NCBI GenBank assembly: GCA_041605955.1
Contig: JBFIXI010000084.1
Coordinates: 1-13,333, forward strand
Length of the DNA: 13,333 nucleotides
Origin: JAHEJX01 sp041605955
GTDB taxonomy: Bacteria > Actinomycetota > Acidimicrobiia > Spongiisociales > UBA5794
Direction of reading: 5' to 3'
The notes beneath the pieces are model-generated. The model worked only from the letters and a program-made list of their open reading frames with translations. It was not told where the DNA came from and searched no databases. Position 1 is the stretch's first letter. Each line of letters begins with the position of its first letter. This document shows positions 1-5,708 of this stretch, piece by piece. Both the position numbers and the translations under genes were made by a program.

Positions 1-118
1 CTCCAGCCCAGGTGGGTCCCCCCGGAGGGGCGAAGGTCCCTCCAGCCCAGGTGGGTCCCCCCGGAGGGGGGAAGGTCCCTCCAGCCAGCCGCAGGCTGGC
101 GCCGAGGTAGGGGGGCGA
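1..118. repeat. GC-rich direct repeat array, left locus
   Basis: Two 39-bp tandem units begin at CTCCAGCCCAGG (positions 1 and 40), with a third partial unit from 79. Each full unit contains a self-complementary core (CCCCCCGGAGGGGGG in the second unit), which would fold as a 6-bp GC hairpin. The block ends in GCCGAGGTAGGGGGGC (101-116). The core plus flank at 56-76 recurs identically at 11021-11041, and the GAGGTAGGGGGG element recurs at 10999-11014 and 11065-11080. No coding signal is seen here. The function is unknown; it looks like a dispersed intergenic repeat family (REP/BIME-like). Confidence 0.8.
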
Positions 119-171
119 TCCCTAATCGTGCATTCCGGCCACAGATTGCCTCCTATCCGATTCCACCACCA

Positions 172-307
172 CGCGCCCCTTCCAGCCGCCTCTGGGGGAC
201 CCACCGCGCCCCCCTTCCAGCCGCCTCCGGGGGGACCTACCGCGCCCCCCTTCCAGCCGCCTCCGGGGGGACCCAGAGCGCGCCCCTTTCCGGCGCCCGG
301 GGGGACC
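172..307. repeat. GC-rich repeat array, inverted arm of the left locus
   Basis: Four imperfect units starting with CGCGCCCC lie at about 172, 205, 241 and 279. Three carry TTCCAGCCGCCT and a run reading CTCCGGGGGGACC or close to it; the fourth is degenerate. The reverse complement of this unit (GGTCCCCCCGGAGG...) resembles the direct units at 1-78, so positions 1-307 form two repeat arms in opposite orientation around a roughly 55-bp unique core. Small reading frames across it encode only Pro/Gly-rich low-complexity sequence and are not believable genes. Apart from these arms and the promoter at 324, nothing else is seen in the first 335 bases. Confidence 0.7.
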
Positions 308-323
308 TCGGGTGCCGCACCGC

Positions 324-335
324 TAAGTTGGGGCC
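324..335 (+). promoter_or_regulatory. Leaderless -10 element of the acyl-CoA dehydrogenase
   Basis: TAAGTT (324-329) matches TANNNT and lies 6 bases before the ATG at 336. This places the expected transcription start at or next to the A of the start codon. No Shine-Dalgarno sequence is present and no good -35 is visible. Four other genes in the window have the same arrangement. Confidence 0.6.
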
Positions 336-1523
336 ATGACGATCGACACCGCAACCGCCGAAGCTCGCATCGACGAGCTACTGGAGCGACTGCTTGCCGA
401 GCACGATCCCCACGGCGACCGCCATGAGTTCATGGGCGCCCAGTTCGACCTCGGCTTGGCCTGGGTGCACTTCCCGGAGGGCCACGGCGGGCTCGGGTTG
501 GCCCGCAGCCTGCAGAAACGGATCGATGACCGCCTCGACGAGGTGACTCCGCATCGACCGTCGTTCTTCCACGTGATCGGCCACGGCATGGGAGCCCCCG
601 TCATTATCACCCACGGCACCGAGGAGCAGCAGCAGCGCTACCTGCGACCGCTATTCACCGGTGAGGAAGTGTGGTGTCAGCTCTTCAGCGAGCCGGGGGC
701 GGGCAGCGATGTGGCCGGCTTGGCCACGCGAGCCCTCAAGGACGGCGACGAGTGGGTGGTCAACGGCCAGAAGGTGTGGACCACCGTGGCGCATGTCGCC
801 AAGTGGGGCATGATGGTGGCGCGCACCGATCCGGACGCCCCCAAACACCTTGGGATGACGTATTTCCTGATGGACATGAAGGCCCCCGGAGTCGAGGTCA
901 AGCCGCTGCGCCAAATCACCGGAGAGGCGGAGTTCAACGAGGTCTTCATGACCGACGTGCGCATTCCCGACGCCAACCGAATCGATGCCGTCGGCGCCGG
1001 GTGGCGGGTCGCCTTAACCACGTTGATGAACGAGCGGGTCGCCATCGGCGGCACTGTGGCGCCGCGCAACTCGGGCGCCATCGGCGAGCTACTGGACGTG
1101 TGGCGCGAGTACGGCGGCGACGAGCACGACCGCGACGAAGTGATGAAGCTGTGGGTCGAGGCCGAGGCGGCTCGGCTCACCAACATCCGCGCCAACCAGA
1201 ACGCATCGGCAGGCACTCCCGGCCCCGAGGGCTCGACTTCGAAGCTGGTCTATGCCGAGCTGAACAAGAAGATCTTCCATCTGGCCACCGAGCTGATGGG
1301 GCCGGCCGGGATGGGTTACGACTCGTACGGGTTCATCCAACACGAGGCGCCCGAAGACATGAGTCGCGATGTCCGTCGTCGCTTTCTGCGGACGCGGGCG
1401 AACTCGATCGAGGGAGGCACATCGGAGATCATGAGGAACATCCTCGGCGAGCGGGTCCTGGGCCTGCCGGGTGAGCCGCGCGTCGACAAAGACCTCCCTT
1501 GGTCCGAGGTGCCGCGCAGCTAG
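336..1523 (+). CDS. Acyl-CoA dehydrogenase family protein
   Basis: Flavoprotein (395 aa) of the acyl-CoA dehydrogenase fold, expected to introduce an alpha,beta double bond into an acyl-CoA and pass electrons from FAD to ETF. The middle domain has the family signature CQLFSEPGAGSDVAG at about 114-128 followed by the NGQKVWTT strand (143-150). The C-terminal domain ends with the FAD/CoA motif SIEGGTSEIMRNILGERVLGLP (357-378); Glu359 sits where many members have the catalytic base. Length is normal for the family. The ATG at 336 is preferred because a TANNNT box precedes it by 6 bases, implying a leaderless mRNA. It stands alone, convergent with the sulfurtransferase. The acyl substrate cannot be read from sequence; members of this subtype are usually numbered FadE in actinobacteria. 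Confidence 0.93.
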   Translation: MTIDTATAEARIDELLERLLAEHDPHGDRHEFMGAQFDLGLAWVHFPEGHGGLGLARSLQKRIDDRLDEVTPHRPSFFHVIGHGMGAPVIITHGTEEQQQRYLRPLFTGEEVWCQLFSEPGAGSDVAGLATRALKDGDEWVVNGQKVWTTVAHVAKWGMMVARTDPDAPKHLGMTYFLMDMKAPGVEVKPLRQITGEAEFNEVFMTDVRIPDANRIDAVGAGWRVALTTLMNERVAIGGTVAPRNSGAIGELLDVWREYGGDEHDRDEVMKLWVEAEAARLTNIRANQNASAGTPGPEGSTSKLVYAELNKKIFHLATELMGPAGMGYDSYGFIQHEAPEDMSRDVRRRFLRTRANSIEGGTSEIMRNILGERVLGLPGEPRVDKDLPWSEVPRS

Positions 1524-1664
1524 AGAGCGAGCGCCCGGGTCACCGCGGCACCCATGCGGGGTGGGTCTGCCGCCGGTCCCTCCGGCACGTACGCCCCTGT
1601 CGGACGCGGTCGTAATCATGACCGAGGCGGCGCTCCCGCCGGGGACACCGCTGCGTGACGGCCA

Positions 1665-1689
1665 CCGGCGGATTGCGCTGCTCCGCCGG
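1665..1689. terminator. GC-rich hairpin between convergent genes
   Basis: CCGGCGGA (1665-1672) and TCCGCCGG (1682-1689) form a perfect 8-bp stem with a 9-base loop, between the convergent acyl-CoA dehydrogenase and sulfurtransferase genes. There is no T-run on either side, so it is at best a U-less terminator of the kind common in high-GC actinobacteria. Support comes from symmetry and location only. Confidence 0.35.
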
Positions 1690-1720
1690 CAGCCGCTGCT
1701 TCTCCCCCTCTGCTGCTCCC

Positions 1721-1762
1721 CTGCTACTTCTCCACTGCTACTTCTCCACTGCTACTTCTCCA
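1721..1762. repeat. Three exact 14-bp tandem repeats over the sulfurtransferase stop codon
   Basis: CTGCTACTTCTCCA occurs three times in a row (1721-1734, 1735-1748, 1749-1762). The last copy covers the final codons and TAG stop of the sulfurtransferase on the minus strand (Val-Glu-Lys-stop), so the gene end has been triplicated outward. The rest of the 1524-1751 gap holds only the hairpin at 1665-1689; no gene is seen in it. Confidence 0.85.
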
Positions 1763-2594
1763 CTGGGACCCCCACCAGCGAGCCGTATTCGGTCCAGGAT
1801 CCGTCGTAGTTGGCCACGTTGTCGTAGCCCAACAGCTCGTGCAGCACGAACCAAGTGTGGGAGGAGCGCTCCCCGATTCGGCAATACGCTACGACGTCGC
1901 CATCGCCGGTGACGCCGGCGCTTCCGTAGAGCTCACGCAGCTCGTCGGCGGACTTGAACGTGCCGTCCTCGTTGGCGGCCTTCGACCAGGGAATGTTCGC
2001 TGCGCCGGGGATATGGCCGCCCACGTAGGGCTGCTCCTGCGGCAGGTGGTCGGGCGCCAGCTTGGCGCCGGAGAACTCCTCAGGCGAGCGCACGTCGACG
2101 AACGTCGTCGACCCGGCGACGACTCGCGCCAGCACGTCATTGCGCAGCGCCCGCAGCTCGGGCCGCTCCGCCCCGCTGATTCGGAACGTGCTCTCTTCTA
2201 GCGACGGCAGGTCGGCCGTCAGCGGCCGCTCTTCCAGCTCCCATTTCTTGCGACCGCCGTCGAGCAGCTTGACGTTGTCGAATCCACGTAGCTTCAGTAG
2301 CCAGTAGGCGTAGGCGGCAAACCAGTTGTTGTTGCCGCCATAGAGAACGACGGTGGTGTTGGCAGTGACGCCGGCCTCGGCCAGCAGGTCGCTGAAGCCG
2401 TCCTGGCCGATGTAGTCACGCTGGACGGGATGGTGCAGGTCTACCGACCAGTTCCACGCCACCGCGCCGGGAATGTGGTCCTTCTCATAGGCGGTGGAGT
2501 CTTCGTCGACCTCGATGATGCGGAGGTTGCCGTCGTCGAGTAGGTCGGCCAGCCACTCGGTAGTGACCAGGGCATCGGGGTTGGCGTAGGGCAT
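1752..2594 (-). CDS. Thiosulfate sulfurtransferase, tandem rhodanese (CysA2/SseA type)
   Basis: Two-domain rhodanese (280 aa) that transfers a sulfane sulfur from thiosulfate (or a related donor) to a thiol acceptor or cyanide. The N-terminal inactive rhodanese domain spans about 5-125 and contains YGGNNNWFAAYAYW (85-98) and LLDGGRKKWEL (110-120). The catalytic domain spans about 145-275 with the active loop CRIGERS (Cys238-Ser244), then SSHTWFVLHELLG and NYDGSWTEYGS. The sequence reads very like mycobacterial CysA2 throughout. The ATG start has a clear Shine-Dalgarno AGGAGTG (2606-2600) 5 bases upstream. No sseC/DUF1416 partner follows; the next gene is convergent. Its 280-base leader contains a poly-Cys upstream ORF and alternative hairpins (described separately), so expression is probably matched to cysteine supply. 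This is an inference from sequence architecture. Confidence 0.95.
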   Translation of the reverse strand: MPYANPDALVTTEWLADLLDDGNLRIIEVDEDSTAYEKDHIPGAVAWNWSVDLHHPVQRDYIGQDGFSDLLAEAGVTANTTVVLYGGNNNWFAAYAYWLLKLRGFDNVKLLDGGRKKWELEERPLTADLPSLEESTFRISGAERPELRALRNDVLARVVAGSTTFVDVRSPEEFSGAKLAPDHLPQEQPYVGGHIPGAANIPWSKAANEDGTFKSADELRELYGSAGVTGDGDVVAYCRIGERSSHTWFVLHELLGYDNVANYDGSWTEYGSLVGVPVEK

Positions 2595-2693
2595 GGGAAC
2601 ACTCCTAGGTTCGATTCGGCGAATCAGCCGTTTTGGCGATTCGGCGCTTGGCGATTTGGCCAGTGGCGATTCAGGCGGGTTGGCGACGAGAAA
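2595..2693 (-). promoter_or_regulatory. Ribosome binding site and spacer of the sulfurtransferase leader
   Basis: On the minus strand AGGAGTG (2606-2600) precedes ATG (2594) by TTCCC and is a strong Shine-Dalgarno. It is exactly complementary over 7 bases to CACTCCT (2760-2754), which is formed by the last sense codons and the start of the stop codon of the upstream poly-Cys ORF. The leader could therefore mask its own ribosome site. The stretch between hairpin and start also holds the 15-bp repeats at 2633-2688. Confidence 0.5.
2633..2688. repeat. Degenerate 15-bp tandem repeat in the sulfurtransferase leader
   Basis: TTGGCGATTCGG (2633), TTGGCGATTTGG (2648), GTGGCGATTCAGG (2663) and TTGGCGACG (2680) follow each other at 15, 15 and 17 bases. 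The core is TGGCGATT. They lie between the putative attenuator hairpin and the ribosome binding site of the sulfurtransferase. They could be repeated regulator half-sites, RNA spacer elements, or simply decayed tandem duplication; the sequence does not decide. Confidence 0.55.
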
Positions 2694-2749
2694 ACCGACG
2701 GCATCGCGCCGGGCCTATGCCCGGCGGGCTCTCGGACGGTTGCCGTCGG
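2691..2749 (-). terminator. Attenuator-like hairpin in the sulfurtransferase leader
   Basis: Minus strand: CCGACGGCA (2749-2741) pairs perfectly with TGCCGTCGG (2703-2695), enclosing a second perfect hairpin CGCCGGGC-ATAG-GCCCGGCG (2726-2707). TTTTCTCG follows directly (2694-2687). A competing small hairpin GACGG-CAA-CCGTC (2747-2735) and a long-range helix GCTCTCGG (2798-2791) with CCGAGAGC (2735-2728) use overlapping or neighbouring bases, so at least two alternative folds exist. The 5' arm starts 2 bases after the upstream ORF stop codon. The T-run is short, so it may be a pause or structural element rather than a strong terminator. Confidence 0.55.
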
Positions 2750-2751
2750 TA

Positions 2752-2835
2752 TCAGGAGTGCCGAAGACAGGCGGCACCCGGGCGCACCACCCGAGAGCGA
2801 GCACAGCAACAGAGCATGTGACTCCACCTGATCAT
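2752..2835 (-). CDS. Poly-cysteine upstream ORF (leader peptide) of the sulfurtransferase
   Basis: A short ORF reading ATG CTC TGT TGC TGT from 2817 encodes Met-Leu-Cys-Cys-Cys, continues for 21 codons with a fourth Cys at codon 17, and stops at TGA 2754-2752. An in-frame ATG six codons earlier (2835) lies 9 bases after the -10 box, which would make it nearly leaderless and 27 codons long. The shorter start has a possible ribosome site (AGGTGG, 2829-2824). Poly-cysteine leaderless short ORFs are known in mycobacteria as cysteine-responsive attenuators of sulfur-metabolism operons. The placement before a CysA2-type gene, strong promoter and downstream RNA structures all agree with that role. 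The peptide itself probably has no function; ribosome stalling at the Cys codons would be the signal. Confidence 0.75.
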   Translation of the reverse strand: MIRWSHMLCCCARSRVVRPGAACLRHS

Positions 2836-2844
2836 GGGCCGGCA

Positions 2845-2873
2845 AAGCTAGGAAGGCGCCGGCGTCCTGTCAA
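2845..2873 (-). promoter_or_regulatory. Promoter of the poly-Cys leader and sulfurtransferase
   Basis: On the minus strand TTGACA (2873-2868), a 17-base spacer and TAGCTT (2850-2845) form a near-consensus housekeeping promoter, the best one in the window. Transcription should begin around 2840-2838, a few bases before the ATG at 2835. It lies 20 bases past the stop codon of the DinB gene at 2894, so the sulfurtransferase is a separate transcript with a 5' leader of about 245 bases. Confidence 0.75.
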
Positions 2874-2893
2874 TAGTCGGCGGTCGGCAGCTT

Positions 2894-3406
2894 TCAAACG
2901 GTCCGGTCGAACATTCCGCGCACGTAGTTGGCCTGGCCGGTGTGATTCATACAGTCATCGATGACGCTGACGATGCGGACACCGGCCGACACCGGAGGAT
3001 CCCAACTGGTATCCACGATCCGATCGAGCTCGGCCGCATCGATACCGGACACATACTCGAGCGACCGCCCGTGGACGGCGTCGTAGTAGGCGAGCAGGTC
3101 GTCGGGGGTGTCGAACCGAACCGCCGCCACCTGCTCGGAGGTGTGTCCGTAGCCGACGTCGGACTCGTCGGGAGCGAGGCCAAGCCGTTCCGCCCAGCCG
3201 GCGGCAACATATGCCTGCCGCCTGCCGGCGAGGTCGGACATATGGCCGTCTTGAACTCGAGCCAGGTGCCAGATGAGCCAGCCGATCGAATTGGCGTCGG
3301 CATCCGGCCGGTAGTTGAGGCCCCCGACAGGAAGATCGGCGACGGCCTGGTGCACCCAACCCTTGATCCTCTCGAACGCGTCTGTCAGCACTTCCTTCGT
3401 TTCCAT
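2894..3406 (-). CDS. DinB family protein (DUF664-like), first copy
   Basis: A 170-aa four-helix-bundle protein of the DinB/YfiT-like superfamily. Visible family features are the segment WLIWHLARVQDGH (43-55) and the C-terminal helix MNHTGQANYVRG (153-164). His47, His55 and His155 are candidates for the usual metal triad. Relatives include metal-dependent thiol transferases using mycothiol or bacillithiol, but many have no known substrate. The ATG at 3406 is chosen over upstream in-frame starts because TATCAT lies exactly 6 bases before it, implying a leaderless mRNA, and the reading frame upstream is low-quality Arg-rich sequence. It is divergent from the MerB-like gene. The second DinB gene at 8908-9453 shares the same promoter sequence but little protein sequence. 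Confidence 0.85.
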   Translation of the reverse strand: METKEVLTDAFERIKGWVHQAVADLPVGGLNYRPDADANSIGWLIWHLARVQDGHMSDLAGRRQAYVAAGWAERLGLAPDESDVGYGHTSEQVAAVRFDTPDDLLAYYDAVHGRSLEYVSGIDAAELDRIVDTSWDPPVSAGVRIVSVIDDCMNHTGQANYVRGMFDRTV

Positions 3407-3418
3407 ACGGCGATGATA
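3407..3418 (-). promoter_or_regulatory. Leaderless -10 element of the first DinB gene
   Basis: Minus strand CTTATCATCGCCG followed by T and ATG: TATCAT (3418-3413), 6-base spacer, then the start codon at 3406. The same 13 bases precede the second DinB gene at the same distance. No recognisable -35 is present. The rest of the 3407-3582 gap, upstream of the divergent MerB-like gene, shows no clear promoter for that gene. Confidence 0.65.
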
Positions 3419-3582
3419 AGGAGGTCGCCGCCGACCCTGCCGCGATCCCGGCGTCTTTGTGCGCCAGACTTGGCAAGAATCGACGTAAGCGGAGGTCACG
3501 TGGCGGTCATCTATGTCTGTCAACCGCATGGGGCTGCGCTCGACGCGGCGGCGCACCGCCCGACGGGAAGCCGGCCCGCCGC

Positions 3583-4215
3583 GTGAGCCACGATGCAGCC
3601 CTGCGGTTTCAGATCTATCGGACCTTCGCCGCCGAGGGTCGGGCTCCAACCCCGGCCGAGCTGGCCGCCTGGAGCGGCAGCGACACTGCGGCACATGCCG
3701 CACTGCGCCGCTTGCACCAAGCCCACGCCATCGTGCTCGACGACGCCGGGGAGATCCGAATGGCGTTGCCGTTCTCCGCGGTGCCCACCCAACATCGGGT
3801 CGTATCAGGGGACCGATCGTGGTGGGCCAACTGTGCGTGGGATTCGCTGGCTATTCCGGCGGCACTCGGCATCGACGCCACCATCGAGGCCACATGGCTC
3901 GACACCGGCGAGCCGGTCGAGCTGGCCGTCGTCGCCGGCGAGCTGAACCACACCGACGGCTTCGTCCATTTCGCAATTGCAGCCCGGCACTGGTGGGACG
4001 ACATCGGCGAGACGTGACGGACGATCCGCTTCCTCCGGTCGGAGGTGAACGCACCCCCGCAGGGCGAGGCCGCACCTCTAACGGTGATGTGGCCGTTGAG
4101 TCAGGAGTGGTACGGCGATCGCCTCGATCCGGCTTACCTGCCCAAAACCGGCGAACAGCTGCAGCGATTCCTCAGCAGAGCCGGCCTTATCTCGGACTTC
4201 TGGCGACTCACTTAG
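3583..4215 (+). CDS. MerB-like (organomercurial lyase family) selenoprotein, UGA-encoded Sec145
   Basis: The reading frame runs from GTG 3583 to TAG 4213-4215 with one in-frame TGA at 4015-4017 (codon 145), giving 210 aa if TGA is read as selenocysteine. Residues 1-60 form a winged-helix-like N-terminal part. WANCAWDSLAIPAALG (81-96) matches the MerB core with Cys84 and Asp87 in the C-x-x-D spacing of MerB Cys96/Asp99. VHFAIAARHWWDDIGET (128-144) leads to the TGA, which sits where family members have the second catalytic Cys (MerB Cys159). After the TGA the family-like sequence continues in the same frame: TIRFLRSE (147-154), then PLSQEWYGDRLDP (171-183) and FWRLT at the end. A hairpin with GGTC loop follows the TGA. 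MerB cleaves carbon-mercury bonds; this member's substrate is unknown. The start is uncertain (no good ribosome site; TTG 3457 is the only upstream in-frame alternative seen). A conventional caller would stop at 4017. Confidence 0.75.
4015..4050 (+). promoter_or_regulatory. Candidate bacterial SECIS element with its UGA codon
   Basis: TGA (4015-4017) is followed after 14 bases by CCTCC-GGTC-GGAGG (4032-4045), a 5-bp perfect stem with a GGTC tetraloop, extendable by two A-U pairs across a two-base bulge. Bacterial SECIS elements lie just after the UGA inside the coding region and present a GU in the apical loop to SelB. The loop here begins 19 bases after the UGA. As recalled, the E. coli fdhF element also has a GGUC apical loop, 18 bases after its UGA. 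The hairpin is translated as part of the downstream coding sequence. Confidence 0.6.
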
Positions 4216-4262
4216 AGCCCGGTCAACTGTGGCAACTTCTCTCGGTCTGGTGAATCAGGCTG

Positions 4263-4628
4263 CTACGCAGCCGCCCAGGCCAACAGAGTCGCCACTGCTG
4301 CGATGCCGAGCGGCGCCAAGGTCAGCCAGCGCGGCGCATTGCGCACCGCGATGCGCCGCGCCTGGATCGCCGCGAACACTGCCACAACCCCGATCGCATA
4401 GCCGGCGGCGGCTGCGGCCAGGGTGTACGAGATGCCGGCTAGAAAAAGCCCCTTCCACAACGTCCGCTGGAACAGAGCTTCAAACGCCGAGGTCCCCGCC
4501 GGCCGCGGCTCGACGAGGTGGTGTGCTCCCCACGCCGCCAGCGCCCCCGTCGCGGCCACCGCCAGCTGGACCACCGCCAGCCGACGCTCACGCGGAGCTA
4601 CGCGGGAGGCGGCATATTCTTGGTCCAT
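4263..4628 (-). CDS. Small integral membrane protein, unknown function
   Basis: A 121-aa protein not recognised as a named family. Hydrophobic stretches at about 18-37, 57-85 (possibly two short helices) and 101-121 suggest three or four membrane helices. The N-terminus is charged (MDQEYAASRVAPRERR) and an Arg-rich loop (QARRIAVRNAPR) precedes the last helix, which reaches the C-terminal end. The ATG at 4628 has no clear Shine-Dalgarno; TTACAG lies close upstream but does not fit TANNNT. An open frame continues upstream, but its sequence looks like a shadow of the CBS gene. It converges with the MerB-like gene (47 bases between ends) and diverges from the CBS gene. Confidence 0.6.
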   Translation of the reverse strand: MDQEYAASRVAPRERRLAVVQLAVAATGALAAWGAHHLVEPRPAGTSAFEALFQRTLWKGLFLAGISYTLAAAAAGYAIGVVAVFAAIQARRIAVRNAPRWLTLAPLGIAAVATLLAWAAA

Positions 4629-4782
4629 GCTGGCTGTAACGGCTCGCAGGAGTGACTGCTGAAATAGACCAGCGGCCCGCCGGGCGCGGTCAGGGCCATC
4701 CTCCCCTACAGCACCTGGTGTGAGGGCGATAACCTCTCTCCAAAAGCCGCCGCCGAGTTTTTCGCCCACCGAAAGGACGAGA

Positions 4783-5637
4783 GTGAGCATCTCCGAGCTT
4801 CTCGCCGCCATGCCCGTATCCGATCTCGACCTCAGCCGGTTCGTCGAGGTCGGCCCGGCGACCACCGTTGCCGAGACAGTCGAGGCGATGAATGCGGCCA
4901 ACCGCTCGATGGCGGGCGTGGTTGCGGAGGGTCGGTTGCTCGGTGTATTCACCCAGCGCGACATCCTCAACCGGGTGCTGGGGCGCAGTCGGATGTGGAC
5001 GCATCCGATCACCGACGAGATGACCCGCTCGATCCGCACGATGCGTCTCAGCGATTCCGTGGCCGACGGCTTGGCAATCATGAACGATTGGTGGGTACGC
5101 AGCGTCCCGGTCGTCGACGAAGAGGAGCATTTCGCCGGCAACCTCTCCTACTACGAGGTCATGGTGACGATGGCCGATCTGGTGGCCGCCCACATCAACG
5201 ATGACGACCTCGAGCTCGAGGACCGCCACGGCCTCACTCTCATCGACTTCACCGGGCTTCATACCAGCCCCCCGGTTACGGTCACCGCCGACGACAACGC
5301 GGACACGGCGGCCCATCACATGAAGGCGCGAGGGATCGGATCGGTGCTCGTGATCGACAGCCACGACCGGCTCGCCGGCATGCTCACCGAGTTCGACCTG
5401 CAGAAGAAGATCGGCTGTGAGCACGAAGACCTCACCAAGGTGAAGGTCGGCGACATCATGACGCCGGACCCCATAGCTTTGGCCGTGCGGTCGCCCATTG
5501 CCGCCGCCATCTCCGAGATGGCAAACCGGGGCTTCTCTCACGTACCGCTGCTCGGTGAGTCCGGCCGGCCCGTGGCAGTAGCTTCGTTCCGCGACATCGC
5601 CGCCTACATCGAGGTGAGCTTCAGCGCTTTCGGGTGA
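4783..5637 (+). CDS. Four-CBS-domain protein
   Basis: A 284-aa stand-alone protein made of two CBS pairs. CBS1 covers about 18-68 (ending GVFTQRDILNRVLG), CBS2 about 74-135 (SVPVVDEEEHFAGNLSYYEV), CBS3 about 158-210 (IGSVLVIDSHDRLAGMLTEFDL) and CBS4 about 223-280 (VGDIMTPDPIAL... VASFRDIAAYI). CBS pairs bind adenine nucleotides or related ligands and act as energy or ligand sensors; there is no attached enzyme domain, so the partner is unknown. GTG 4783 is chosen because AAAGGA lies 6 bases upstream and homology begins there; earlier in-frame codons run into low-quality sequence. A possible -10, TAACCT (4730-4735), would give a 5' UTR of about 40 bases. The lactate dehydrogenase gene follows 71 bases downstream on the same strand. 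Confidence 0.88.
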   Translation: MSISELLAAMPVSDLDLSRFVEVGPATTVAETVEAMNAANRSMAGVVAEGRLLGVFTQRDILNRVLGRSRMWTHPITDEMTRSIRTMRLSDSVADGLAIMNDWWVRSVPVVDEEEHFAGNLSYYEVMVTMADLVAAHINDDDLELEDRHGLTLIDFTGLHTSPPVTVTADDNADTAAHHMKARGIGSVLVIDSHDRLAGMLTEFDLQKKIGCEHEDLTKVKVGDIMTPDPIALAVRSPIAAAISEMANRGFSHVPLLGESGRPVAVASFRDIAAYIEVSFSAFG

Positions 5638-5708
5638 GCCGGCTCCGCCCCCGGTGCGCCCGAAAGCTCCCTCTTCTAGCCTGAGACCAGCCGATCGAGG
5701 AGTGCGCC

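Noticed and set aside
1..310. CRISPR array
   Set aside because: The 33-39 bp units follow each other without unique spacers, differ from one another, and have no cas genes near. They are tandem/inverted repeats.
671..1474. Long overlapping frames inside the acyl-CoA dehydrogenase and similar frames inside lldD, the peptidase and cca
   Set aside because: They are high-GC shadow frames, Arg/Gly/His-rich without domain motifs; the motif-bearing frame is clear in each case.
2700..2820. SAM-family riboswitch in the sulfurtransferase leader
   Set aside because: GGCAACC and GGTGCC-like pieces occur but in the wrong order for SAM-I/SAM-IV, and the region overlaps the poly-Cys ORF, which explains it better.
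3583..4017. MerB-like gene as a simple pseudogene or as a short protein ending at TGA 4017
   Set aside because: There is exactly one stop, it replaces a conserved cysteine, the frame is intact on both sides without a shift, and a SECIS-like hairpin follows. A random nonsense change would not be expected at that codon. Not fully excluded without knowledge of Sec machinery.
4629..5141. N-terminal extension of the small membrane protein
   Set aside because: The upstream open frame lies antisense to the CBS gene and resembles a shadow; hydrophobic protein sequence begins after ATG 4628.
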